From Desulfoscipio geothermicus DSM 3669 (GTDB lineage Bacteria; Bacillota; Desulfotomaculia; Desulfotomaculales; Desulfallaceae), in assembly GCF_900115975.1 (NCBI RefSeq), contig NZ_FOYM01000004.1, positions 62,001 to 126,000 of the forward strand: DNA of 64,000 bases. Direction: 5' to 3'. Position 1 is the first letter of the stretch; every line of letters starts with the position of its first letter. The translations under genes and the position numbers were made by a program. Positions 26,879 to 34,319 of this stretch are shown here, piece after piece. Below the pieces are notes generated by a model, which saw nothing but the letters and a program-made list of their open reading frames with translations, was not told the origin of the DNA and searched no databases.

Positions 26879-27328
26879 GTGTTCCGGATTTTCCTGGTTG
26901 AAGATGAGATAAATTTAAATCAAATATTAACTTGCTATTTAAAAAAAGAAGGCTGGGAAGTACGGTCCTTTACCAATGGGCAATCTGCGCTGCAAGCCAT
27001 TGAAAAGCACCCGCACCTCTGGATTTTAGATATTATACTTCCTGATATTGACGGCTACCAGCTGCTGTGCAGTATCAAAGAGGCGTCCCCGGACATTCCC
27101 GTTATTTTTATGTCCGCCCGGGATGCCGATTTGGATCGCATCATGGGCCTGGAGATGGGAAGTGATGACTACCTGGCAAAACCATTTTTACCCCGGGAAC
27201 TTGTTACTTGCACACACCGTCTCCTGGAACGGGTTTACAAATCAACTGAGGCAAAAAAACCATTTATTAATCCGGATTGTCCCTATATTCCAGATGAAGA
27301 TAAGCGTATAGCCCATAAAGAAGGTTAA
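26879..27328 (+). CDS. Response regulator cut off before its DNA-binding domain
   Basis: 149 aa starting with GTG after AAGGAAGG. The receiver is complete: VEDE, phospho-acceptor Asp51 in ILDIILPDIDGY, MSARD and AKPFLPREL. The sequence YIPDEDKRIAHKEG, which normally opens the winged-helix domain, is followed at once by a stop and by the start of an htrA remnant. An OmpR-type output domain and a partner kinase have therefore been lost, probably by one deletion. The protein could still be phosphorylated and act as a phosphate sink, but cannot bind DNA in the usual way. Confidence 0.7.
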   Translation: MFRIFLVEDEINLNQILTCYLKKEGWEVRSFTNGQSALQAIEKHPHLWILDIILPDIDGYQLLCSIKEASPDIPVIFMSARDADLDRIMGLEMGSDDYLAKPFLPRELVTCTHRLLERVYKSTEAKKPFINPDCPYIPDEDKRIAHKEG

Positions 27329-27329
27329 T

Positions 27330-28114
27330 ATGAAAAATTTAACTGATTTCAGGCGCAAACTGCTTTTTATTGCCCTGACTGCCTTTGTGGCGGGGGTGAT
27401 GTTTGCCGGGGGATGCCTTTTGGTGAACGACTTGAGCCCGGGCAACAGGCGCCTCGGATTTGGGATTGATCACCGCCAGCGCCACCGGACTCCCACCAGG
27501 TACAGGAACTGAAACCGTGGCCAACACGGTGGAGAAAGTCGGGTCGGCGGTGGTAAAAATTGATACCGTAAGCACCAGCGGAGGGGTGGACCCTTTTTTT
27601 AACGACCCTTTCTTTAGGCAATTTTTTGGCGGCCCCTACGGGTACAGGACCCAGCCGCGGGAACAACAAGGCCTGGGTTCCGGCTTTATTATTTCTGAAG
27701 ATGGATATATTTTAACCAACGAACACGTCATTGACGGGGCGACCAAAATAACCGTGACCATAGAAGGAATGGACAGCCCGCTGCCGGCGAAGGTGGTGGG
27801 GTCGGATTACAATTTGGATTTGGCGGTGCTCAAAGTGGATGCCGGGCGAACCCTGCCGTATCTTAAATTGGGGGATTCATCCAAGGTAGAGGTGGGCAAC
27901 TGGGTAATCGCCATCGGCAACCCGTTCGGGCTGGACCATACCGTAACCGTCGGCGTAATCAGCGCCAAGGGACGCCCGGTGCAGGTAGAAAACCGCAGCT
28001 ACAAGAACCTGCTGCAAACCGACGCCTCGAATCGGCCAAAAGGTGGACATTGTTCTCTATCGCGGCAATCAGCAGCGATCCTTATCCATAACAGTAACGG
28101 AACAACCAAATTAG
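27330..28114 (+). pseudogene. HtrA/DegP-like serine protease, broken
   Basis: Three reading frames carry consecutive parts of one HtrA. The first (from ATG 27330) gives the membrane anchor (LLFIALTAFVAGVMF). A shift near 27450 leads to the protease domain, with histidine in TNEHVIDGA and aspartate in NLDLAVLKV, up to LLQTDAS. There the sequence jumps directly to the end of a PDZ domain (IGQKVDIVLYRGNQQRSLS, then ITVTEQPN and stop) in the third frame. The GNSGG catalytic serine and most of the PDZ domain are deleted. The product cannot be a protease. Confidence 0.8.
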
Positions 28115-28188
28115 GCCGGGTAAAACTGCCTTTGGGATTTCTTCCATTGGTAGTTTGCAGTTTAAACCGATTTAGTGTAAAAGGCAAA

Positions 28189-28234
28189 AAACAAATGCCA
28201 AGCTACTTTGCGTTAACTGGCATTTGTTTTTTTT
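28189..28234 (+). terminator. Terminator after the htrA remnant
   Basis: A twelve-base-pair stem AAACAAATGCCA/TGGCATTTGTTT is followed by an eight-base T-tract. Confidence 0.85.
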
Positions 28235-28289
28235 ATTCATAAATTGTTCATGTGTAAAAAATTCTTTTGGAGGAACTTGCCTGAAATAA

Positions 28290-28343
28290 TTCATAAAAAT
28301 GTCAACATTTATTCACAGTTTGCTCAAATTTAAGGGATAAAAT
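28290..28343 (+). promoter_or_regulatory. Direct-repeat operator and promoter (site B)
   Basis: Four in-phase hexamers 11 bases apart: TTCATA (28290), GTCAAC (28301), TTCACA (28312), CTCAAA (28323). TTCACA ends exactly 20 bases before TAAAAT (28338-28343), the probable -10. The layout matches site A, including the TTCATA at the upstream end. Confidence 0.7.
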
Positions 28344-28391
28344 CAGGAAAAGAAGAACCATAAACTGCACTATTAACAGGGAGGGGTAATA

Positions 28392-28760
28392 ATGCCTGGG
28401 AAAAATACGGCCATGCTCATTGAAGACGATGAGTTGCTGCAGGCAGTGATTAGCGTCGGCCTGGAAGCGGAAGGGTTTTATGTGATCATGGCCTCGAATG
28501 CCGAAGAGGCGGAAAAATTTTTATTAGAAATAAAACCGGATCTGATTGTATTAGATCGAGCATTGAGTGATATAAACAGCATTCGAGAGCATTGCCGTAA
28601 AATATTTAAACGCTGGGAAATACCAATCATAGCCATTGGTGGTGCTGAAAATGTGAACCTGGAAAAGCCTCTCGATGATAAGATAGCTAAAACATATGAT
28701 TTTAACGGTGACAAAAGCGGCCTGGACGATTTAATGAATAGAGTCCGATTTGCAATCTAA
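28392..28760 (+). CDS. Receiver-only protein with degenerate phosphorylation site region
   Basis: A 122-aa single receiver domain. The acidic pair (LIEDDE) and a central aspartate (LIVLDRALSD) are present, but the switch threonine/serine position reads IAIGG and the conserved KP lysine motif is not clear (LEKPLDDK lies too early). Such atypical receivers often work without phosphorylation or serve as adaptors. The gene stands alone behind the TTCACA-type promoter, so it probably belongs to the regulon of the 18-kb two-component system. GGGAGGGG precedes the ATG. Confidence 0.65.
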   Translation: MPGKNTAMLIEDDELLQAVISVGLEAEGFYVIMASNAEEAEKFLLEIKPDLIVLDRALSDINSIREHCRKIFKRWEIPIIAIGGAENVNLEKPLDDKIAKTYDFNGDKSGLDDLMNRVRFAI

Positions 28761-28826
28761 TTTTTAACAAGCGTGGTATAACCGGGTTGGCTCTATGGGT
28801 AAGGATCAAGAACAGTGCCGATTAAA

Positions 28827-29049
28827 AAAGCCGAGTGGTGGTACCTTCCGCTCACTGACTCGGCCTTATAATTGTATGAGCCTACTTTAGCTCCGGGCGG
28901 CTGCATAACTCGGCCCTTCGGGCCTCAAACAGATTCGCCGCTTATCCTCCGCCTCGTTCGCTCTTTTAAGGAGAGGGGACACACCTCTTCGAGGAATGTC
29001 CCCAATTTATGGCTTCGTATGTTCGCTCCAGGTACCACCACTCGGCTTT
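28827..29049. mobile_element. MITE-like element with 20-bp terminal inverted repeats
   Basis: AAAGCCGAGTGGTGGTACCT (28827-28846) recurs as a perfect inverted copy at 29030-29049. Between them are about 183 bases with no gene, further short hairpins (CGGGCGGC, CGGCCCTTCGGGCC) and the GGGGACA...TGTCCCC palindrome listed separately. No transposase is inside. No target-site duplication is obvious. The element fills most of the 415-base gap between the receiver gene and the ccdA terminator. Confidence 0.5.
28975..29003. repeat. GGGGACACACCT...AGGAATGTCCCC palindrome, copy 1
   Basis: The arms GGGGACACACCTC and GAGGAATGTCCCC enclose only three to five bases. The same arms occur at 35825-35855, 45113-45246 and 47159-47212, with differing centres. 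Confidence 0.65.
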
Positions 29050-29072
29050 GACTGCAATTAAGTATACTTTAA

Positions 29073-29117
29073 CAATAAAAAAGTCCGTTTCAGAGTGGCT
29101 ACCCCGGAACGGACTTC
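29073..29117 (-). terminator. Terminator of the rhodanese-CcdA operon
   Basis: On the minus strand AAGTCCGTT pairs with AACGGACTT and is followed by TTTTTTATTG. It ends the operon that finishes with ccdA. Confidence 0.8.
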
Positions 29118-29175
29118 TTGGCGTCATAACGGCGGGGGCATGTTTATCTTGTGCTCCCGTAATTTTTGTCAAGCT

Positions 29176-29847
29176 TTAGCTAATGGTACTATATAACAAA
29201 TAGAATCCTAATCCTACCAGCGCCAGGCCGCTTATCTTTTGTATCACCTCGCTAACCCGGGCGAATTTGGATGCGTTTTTAAGTACCGAGGTGAAGGTGC
29301 CCGCCGCCAGTAAAGGGATGCTGCGCCCAATGGCATATACAAACAGGAGGATAAAACCGTTAAATACATTACCCTTGGTGGCGGCATAAGCCAGTACCGT
29401 GGCTGTGACCGGAGTGGTGCAGGGAGAGGCAATTATGGCAAAGGGAATACCCAGCAGGAATGCCCCTAACACTCCGCTGCTCCGCTTAATGCCGGGCAGA
29501 TTTACAGAATAACTTGGTAGCGTAAACAAGCCAAGCATGTTGGCGCCCATCAGTACCGCCACAAAAGCAGCTATGTACCAGACAACACTGCTGCCTAAAA
29601 ACATCTTACCGGCCAGGGAAACAAAGGCACCGGCAGCGGCCAGGGTAAGGGAAAGCCCCAACACAAAAGATAAAGATAATATAAACCCTTTTAACCGGGA
29701 GCGGTTGTCGTGTCCTCCCACATAGGCCACCACCATTACCACTGTGGGCAAAGTGCAGGGGCTCAATCCACTAACCAATCCGGCGGCCAAAACGGCCAGC
29801 AGTGAAAAACCCAATGAGCCGGCTAATAGTGCATCCACTGATGGCAT
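29176..29847 (-). CDS. ccdA: CcdA/DsbD-type transmembrane thiol-electron transporter
   Basis: A 223-aa protein with six predicted helices. The segments AGLVSGLSPCTLPTVVMVVAY and IIASPCTTPVTATVLAYAA carry the paired PC motifs whose cysteines relay electrons across the membrane in CcdA/DsbD. It receives electrons from cytoplasmic thioredoxin and reduces an external thiol protein. The adjoining thioredoxin-like gene, five bases upstream, would be that partner. Neighbouring rhodaneses suggest a system for external sulfane sulfur or disulfide handling. Confidence 0.85.
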   Translation of the reverse strand: MPSVDALLAGSLGFSLLAVLAAGLVSGLSPCTLPTVVMVVAYVGGHDNRSRLKGFILSLSFVLGLSLTLAAAGAFVSLAGKMFLGSSVVWYIAAFVAVLMGANMLGLFTLPSYSVNLPGIKRSSGVLGAFLLGIPFAIIASPCTTPVTATVLAYAATKGNVFNGFILLFVYAIGRSIPLLAAGTFTSVLKNASKFARVSEVIQKISGLALVGLGFYLLYSTIS

Positions 29848-29851
29848 GTAC

Positions 29852-30397
29852 TTAATTCACCACCTGTTCTATAGCCTGGCTTACTTCTTCTTGATTCAAT
29901 TCTCCAATCCAGCTTTTAATCACCTTGCGGTTGTTATCCAACAATACTACGGCGGGAACGGAATTGACATTTAATTCTTCAGCAACTTCCATTAATTTAT
30001 CGTGTTCCAGTTGATCATATATGGCAATATCAATCCAGGCAAAACTAACTTTTTCCCCGTATTTCTTTTCAATCTCCTGGGTAGTTGCCCGGTGTTCGTC
30101 GAAAAATTTCTTGGTATCCGGGCAGCAATCCGCATCATACGTTAGTATCACTGCTACGGGTTTCCCTGTGGCGAAACTGTTATCCAGCAGTTGAGTCAGG
30201 GTGACTGCACCGGTATCCGCTGCAACGCCAGGAGTTGGTGTATCTTGCCCTGGAACTTCTTGGGCCGTAACAGCTGACTGCTCTGAATCAACATCGACCC
30301 GGTCTTCTTAATTTGTCCACAGCGGTTTGGTTCCTATGACTATGAAGGCTAATATAATCAATCCGAATATAATTGTTTTTGCATTGGGCTTGTGCAT
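29852..30397 (-). pseudogene. Membrane-anchored thioredoxin-like protein interrupted by one in-frame stop
   Basis: ATG 30397 sits behind a perfect AGGAGGT site and opens HKPNAKTIIFGLIILAF, a membrane anchor. Codon 30 is TAA (30310-30308). The same frame then continues without fault through a linker and a thioredoxin fold ending in QAIEQVVN. A single change, for example CAA to TAA, explains it. The active-site region reads DADCCPDT, so only the first cysteine of a CxxC remains. GTG 30151 starts the open downstream part but has no ribosome-binding site. Partner of CcdA by context. Sequencing error or readthrough cannot be excluded. Confidence 0.7.
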
Positions 30398-30484
30398 TTT
30401 GACCTCCTATCTTCGTTAACACTGTGTATATGATTAAAGGTTATTTCGCATCTGTCTCAAGATAGATTAGTACGATGGTAATTA

Positions 30485-30787
30485 TCAGTGTATTTGTATG
30501 GCTAAAACTACAAGCCTGGTAATGGCGGTAATCTTACGCTCCTTATTCGCCGGTACCATGATCAATATACCCTCTTGCATATCTTGTTTTTCTCCCTCCA
30601 TTTCCAGCAGGCCCTTTCCTTCCACAGTGTAAAATATTAGATCAGAGGCCATTATACAGGGTGGAACTGATTGGCCCGGTTCAAAACAGATTAACAGTCC
30701 TTTGGTTTTGGGTAGATCAAACAAAACCTTTTTTACCTGCTCCCGGCCTGAGAATTCAATTAAATTTTTTATATTCAAAACTGACAT
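30485..30787 (-). CDS. Small cupin-domain protein
   Basis: About 100 aa forming one cupin barrel. The second motif region reads EGKGLLEMEGEKQDMQEGILIMVPANKERKI. The metal-binding histidines of the classic cupin motif 1 are not evident, so it may bind a ligand without metal. ATG 30787 follows GAGGTG at good distance. It sits in the rhodanese-thioredoxin operon; a sensor or small-molecule binding role is possible. The family call is sure, the function is not. Confidence 0.75.
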   Translation of the reverse strand: MSVLNIKNLIEFSGREQVKKVLFDLPKTKGLLICFEPGQSVPPCIMASDLIFYTVEGKGLLEMEGEKQDMQEGILIMVPANKERKITAITRLVVLAIQIH

Positions 30788-30836
30788 TCTAGACACCTCA
30801 TTTCCTTGAAATAGGTATGCTTTTCTAACCTAATCG

Positions 30837-31538
30837 TTAGCTATCTCCCGCGACTAAATCATATCCAGCACGCACCCAATCAATTTTTCCACCGGCCAGG
30901 TTATATACATTTCGATACTCAGTCCCCAATAATAATTTTGCAACCATGTAGCTTTTGTTGCCCGTTTCACAGGTTAGCACAATGGTATCGGATTTATTTA
31001 TTCCCAGTGAATCCAGGTATTGTTCCGGCTGCGTCCGCATCAACCGTAAATCTCCAAGCAATGAACCTTCAATATGCCCCTCCTGATATTCACCCGGGGT
31101 GCTAATGTCAATAATGACCAGATTTGTTGATGAAGCGATCATTTCATTTAAGTCACGGGCGCTGATTTCCTTAACCCCGGTGCTATCTTTTGGGGTAACA
31201 GCTTGATCGGAACTACTTTGTTGGGAAGAGGATAGGTCGGTATTCTCTTGTTGTTCAGATGAAATGGGTGTTTGCATCTGGTTGTTCTCAATGACATTGT
31301 TTGATTTTATACTACCGGCGGTTGGTTCCGAATTAATTGGTTCTTCGTCAACACCGTTAGTATGTGGTAGGTTTTCTTCCGCGTAGGCATTATTTATTTC
31401 CTCTTGCTGTTCAGGCGACACGGAAACAACCGGTGTTTGATCATGATTGCTTTCATTGCTTGGCAAGCAACCCACTGAGCTTATTGACAAAATTAATATG
31501 AGGAAAAGTACGGCACATAGATTTTTAAGCGCAGTCAT
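30837..31538 (-). CDS. Rhodanese-domain lipoprotein
   Basis: A 233-aa protein. The signal sequence LCAVLFLILILSISSVGC ends in a lipobox, so the protein is lipid-anchored outside the membrane. A long Ser/Gln/Asn-rich linker (residues about 25-130) leads to a rhodanese domain (about 135-233) with the active-site cysteine in VLTCETGNKS. Rhodaneses carry persulfide sulfur. The unusual linker probably lets the domain reach away from the membrane. It shares the operon with a second rhodanese, MauE/DoxX, thioredoxin and CcdA. Confidence 0.85.
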   Translation of the reverse strand: MTALKNLCAVLFLILILSISSVGCLPSNESNHDQTPVVSVSPEQQEEINNAYAEENLPHTNGVDEEPINSEPTAGSIKSNNVIENNQMQTPISSEQQENTDLSSSQQSSSDQAVTPKDSTGVKEISARDLNEMIASSTNLVIIDISTPGEYQEGHIEGSLLGDLRLMRTQPEQYLDSLGINKSDTIVLTCETGNKSYMVAKLLLGTEYRNVYNLAGGKIDWVRAGYDLVAGDS

Positions 31539-31553
31539 AAAAAGTGACTCCTT

Positions 31554-32012
31554 TCAGGACTTGTTTTTACCGGTAAGTGCTGCCAACGGGGTCAGTTTAA
31601 CCCGGTCAAAGTAAAGTAGAAAAAGGGCTCCTGCCAGCATGGCTAAATCTTCAAAGATAGCCAAAAAGCCCACCGTTCTTTCCACCCCGCTAAAACAACC
31701 GCAATCAACGTCCAGGCCGCGAACGGCGCTGATTATTAAAATGATTATAAACATAGTTAGCAACCCGGCTATGGCCAGCGAACCTCCTTTGGTGTTAAAC
31801 CCCAGCAGCAAACAAATTCCGGCCAGGGTTTCAATCCAGGGAATGGCTACCGCCACCGGGCCGATCAGTTCATCAGGCAAGAGTTTATAATTGTACATAG
31901 AGGCGGCAAAATCCAAAGGAGCAATGATTTTGCCAAGGCCTGCATAGAGAAACAACCCGCCCATGATCAGCCTGACCGCCAATTGAAAATAATCATTATG
32001 TAAAAGTTTCAT
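31554..32012 (-). CDS. MauE/DoxX-family membrane protein
   Basis: A 152-aa protein with four helices, beginning QLAVRLIMGGLFLYAGLGKI, the typical MauE/DoxX opening. A DCGCFSG motif between helices 3 and 4 supplies a vicinal cysteine pair. MauE proteins support disulfide formation in other proteins, and DoxX relatives take part in thiosulfate oxidation. Its stop and start interlock with the second rhodanese gene (one-base overlap at 32012). The context suggests quinone- or thioredoxin-linked thiol redox work. Confidence 0.8.
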   Translation of the reverse strand: MKLLHNDYFQLAVRLIMGGLFLYAGLGKIIAPLDFAASMYNYKLLPDELIGPVAVAIPWIETLAGICLLLGFNTKGGSLAIAGLLTMFIIILIISAVRGLDVDCGCFSGVERTVGFLAIFEDLAMLAGALFLLYFDRVKLTPLAALTGKNKS

Positions 32013-32590
32013 CAGCTTATATCACCTCCATTAGGATTAGACACTGGGTAACCCGCGTCCAACCAGCCGGGATAACCCTCACCCAACACGTACACATTGG
32101 TATAGCCGCGTTCCACCAGTTCTTTGGCCATTTCCACCCCCACATCGCATTCCCCGCCGCTGCAATAGGTTACAATAACGGCGTTATGGTCGGGTATGGC
32201 TTCTTCCAGCACCACTTCCCCTTTCACTACCGACATCAGGGATATGCCAATAGAGCCGGTGATAGTCCCTGCCGCATGTTCTTCAGGGCTTCTGGCGTCT
32301 AGAAAAATAGCCTGCCGTTCATCAAACAGTTTCTTGGCGGAAATTAGGTCGATAAACCTTATATCGGTGCTTAATTGCTCCGCCTTTGCTTTGAGATCAG
32401 CAAGCTGCTTTTGTTGAATTTCGGCCAGTAGTTCACCGCCAAGTGATTTTACTACCAATGGATAGTTAAATGTCCAGCCCAGTAAACATGCCAGCACGAC
32501 TAAAAATAAGCACTGTTTTAGGGCCGTACCGGCTAGATTTTTCTTCGGCGTCATCTCCCTGCCATCCCCTTGGTTATTTCCAGTATTCAT
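32012..32590 (-). CDS. Membrane-anchored rhodanese
   Basis: 192 aa. One N-terminal helix (residues about 20-42, LFLVVLACLLGWTFNYPLVV) anchors the protein, followed by a short helical linker and a rhodanese domain with active-site cysteine in TYCSGGECDVG and the closing GYPGWLDAGYPV. The catalytic loop has the six-residue length of sulfur-transferring rhodaneses. It is the first gene of the minus-strand operon and is controlled from the bidirectional TTCACA region. Its active site should face outside if the positive-inside rule holds. Confidence 0.85.
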   Translation of the reverse strand: MNTGNNQGDGREMTPKKNLAGTALKQCLFLVVLACLLGWTFNYPLVVKSLGGELLAEIQQKQLADLKAKAEQLSTDIRFIDLISAKKLFDERQAIFLDARSPEEHAAGTITGSIGISLMSVVKGEVVLEEAIPDHNAVIVTYCSGGECDVGVEMAKELVERGYTNVYVLGEGYPGWLDAGYPVSNPNGGDIS

Positions 32591-32630
32591 TTCAATTAGT
32601 ACCCCCCTTCCAGTTCCTGCATATTATTAT

Positions 32631-32679
32631 AGCTACTATTTGGGGCTATTTTGTGAAAAAAGTTTGAACATCCTGTGAA
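32631..32679 (-). promoter_or_regulatory. Direct-repeat operator and promoter of the rhodanese operon (site D)
   Basis: Read on the minus strand: TTCACA (32679-32674), TTCAAA (32668-32663), TTCACA (32657-32652), each 11 bases apart. After exactly 20 bases comes a perfect TATAAT (32631-32626 continuing the minus strand). The layout is the same as at sites A, B and C. Confidence 0.7.
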
Positions 32680-32699
32680 CAGGTAAAGTTCCGGATTTA

Positions 32700-32742
32700 T
32701 TCACAGTTCATTCACAGAACAGTAAAAAATACCTTATATAAT
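32700..32742 (+). promoter_or_regulatory. Direct-repeat operator and promoter of the second spy-like gene (site C)
   Basis: Two perfect TTCACA boxes (32700-32705 and 32711-32716) are 11 bases apart. TATAAT (32737-32742) begins exactly 20 bases after the second. Together with site D this makes a divergent control region with two opposed arrays only 20 bases apart. Confidence 0.75.
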
Positions 32743-32811
32743 AAAAAGCGTAAGAGCCCGGCGGGATAGCCCACAGAACAGTTTTTTAAGTTAAGGAGGG
32801 AATTGATACAA

Positions 32812-33279
32812 GTGAAAAAGAAGATGATAGTTTTAACTGTAACGCTGGTGCTGGTCCTCGGCATCGCCCAGGTGGCCTCGGCTGCCGGCATGGGCTGGGG
32901 CGGCGGCCCGCGGATGCTGGACAGTGACAACTGGGTCAGCCCGGTGGAGGCCTTGAACCTGACCGACCAGCAAATTGAAACAATGCAGCAGTTACAAAAG
33001 AGTTCTTATGAGCAAACCGGGGACCTGCGGGACAAGTTGCGCGACTTAATGTTTGACCTGCGGCAGTACCAGCTGCAAAAGGACCCCGACCAGGCCCAGA
33101 TCGACGCCAAGATTAAACAAATTAATGATCTGAGAAGCCAGTTGTACAATATCAAGGCGCAAAACAGAGAGCAGATGCAGTCCCAGCTGACCACTGAGCA
33201 GTTGGCGGAGATGGCTAAAATGAGGGGTTTCGGTAAACACGGGGCCCGTGGATTTGGCGGTTTTAGTGGAACCAATTAA
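32812..33279 (+). CDS. Spy/CpxP-like exported helical protein, second paralogue
   Basis: About 155 aa. A signal peptide (MIVLTVTLVLVLGIAQVASA) is followed by the motif GMGWGGGPRMLDSDNWVSPV shared with the 17.3- and 48.1-kb copies. A helical domain follows with LTDQQIETMQQLQ and LTTEQLAEM, the paired LTxxQ-type motifs of Spy/CpxP, and a Gly/Phe-rich tail. GTG 32812 is chosen by homology with the paralogues and its spacing to AAGGAGGG; TTG 32803 is too close. Spy proteins prevent aggregation of exported proteins; here it probably acts between membrane and wall. It is the intact Spy copy with an intact TTCACA promoter. Confidence 0.8.
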   Translation: MKKKMIVLTVTLVLVLGIAQVASAAGMGWGGGPRMLDSDNWVSPVEALNLTDQQIETMQQLQKSSYEQTGDLRDKLRDLMFDLRQYQLQKDPDQAQIDAKIKQINDLRSQLYNIKAQNREQMQSQLTTEQLAEMAKMRGFGKHGARGFGGFSGTN

Positions 33280-33315
33280 ATAATTCCGGCAAAACAATAG
33301 CAACCGGCCGGGCGG

Positions 33316-33340
33316 GAGGGGAAATCATTCCCCTCTTTTT
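33316..33340 (+). terminator. Terminator of the second spy-like gene
   Basis: GAGGGGA/TCCCCTC stem followed by TTTTT. Confidence 0.85.
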
Positions 33341-33402
33341 GCTTCTATTTTAAAAAAGTATATGCTGGCTATATTTAGCCAGTCTAAACATTAAAATATT
33401 GA

Positions 33403-33439
33403 AAAGCGCGCTTTAATGTAATTGATCTAAGCGCGCTTT
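33403..33439. terminator. AAGCGCGCTT hairpin between convergent units
   Basis: AAAGCGCGCTT and AAGCGCGCTTT flank a 15-base loop, and each arm is itself palindromic. It lies between the spy-like gene and the end of the ABC-2 permease gene, so it may serve the minus strand. A smaller CTGGCTA hairpin lies at 33365-33382. Confidence 0.45.
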
Positions 33440-33548
33440 CTTTAACAGGTCAAGGTTTTTAGTACAAAGTATAACTAATAATATTTATTAGCGGTTTCTC
33501 TGATTTAAGAGGCGTTTGCGAAGGCGGTTGCAGTTTTCCCAAAGCCGT

Positions 33549-34319
33549 TTAAAAAACGCGCACGATGCCGCGCCGGTGGAAAAAGACGGCGGCTTGTAAA
33601 AAAACGGCGATAAAAAACAACAAGGCCGCAAAGTTAAGATAACCTCCCCACAGGGAACCATGCCCCAGGGCCAGGCGCATCAGGTCGCTGGTATAACTCA
33701 GCGGAGACAGCATGGCCAGCTTTTGCCCCCAAACTGGCATTTGGTTAATCGGGATAAAAACTCCGCTGATAAACAGCAATGGAATTCGCACCAGGTTGGA
33801 CAGCATCATCACCATTGAGGGCTCATCGGTGGGCAGGGCTGCCATTAACGCGCCCAGTGCAGCAAAGCAAAATGCGGATAAGATAAGGCCGGCGGCGTAA
33901 AGAAGGGGATATTCGATATGCGCCCCCAGGATCAAGATGCCCAGCAGTAACGGCACCAGGGATATCACAAGGCCGTAGATAAATCCGGCCAGGATATCGC
34001 CCAAAACCAGTTGCAAGATGGACAGGGGCGCAGACAACAGTCGTTCGTAAGTTTTGGCCTTGCGTTCCCACGGGGCGATCATGGGACCTACCGAAGAGGC
34101 GGTAAACAAAATGGTCATGGCTATCAGCCCCGGGGCCAGGGACTGGCGGGGTACATCGCGCCCCACTGCGAAGGCAAGGAACATAAATACGGGAAACAGC
34201 ACGCCGAAAATTAAAACCGGTGGTTTCAAATAGTAAATCATAGCGTTTTTTTTGGCCACCGCCAGGGAACGCCGCAGGCCGGTGGTCGCAGATTGGCTAA
34301 CAGCTTGCATTGTGAGCAC
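33549..34319 (-). CDS. ABC-2 type exporter permease
   Basis: A 256-aa membrane protein with six helices of the ABC-2 family (drug, polysaccharide or Nod-factor export type). The segments LIAMTILFTASSVGPMIAPWERKAKTYERLL and LFISGVFIPINQMPVWGQ are the typical internal motif and the conserved loop before the last helices. The start overlaps the ATPase gene by 23 bases. It works with that ATPase as an exporter; the substrate cannot be predicted from sequence. Confidence 0.82.
   Translation of the reverse strand: MLTMQAVSQSATTGLRRSLAVAKKNAMIYYLKPPVLIFGVLFPVFMFLAFAVGRDVPRQSLAPGLIAMTILFTASSVGPMIAPWERKAKTYERLLSAPLSILQLVLGDILAGFIYGLVISLVPLLLGILILGAHIEYPLLYAAGLILSAFCFAALGALMAALPTDEPSMVMMLSNLVRIPLLFISGVFIPINQMPVWGQKLAMLSPLSYTSDLMRLALGHGSLWGGYLNFAALLFFIAVFLQAAVFFHRRGIVRVF

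Noticed and set aside
30308-30310. Selenocysteine or other recoding at the thioredoxin stop
   Set aside because: The codon is TAA, not TGA, and the position is in the linker, not at the redox site.
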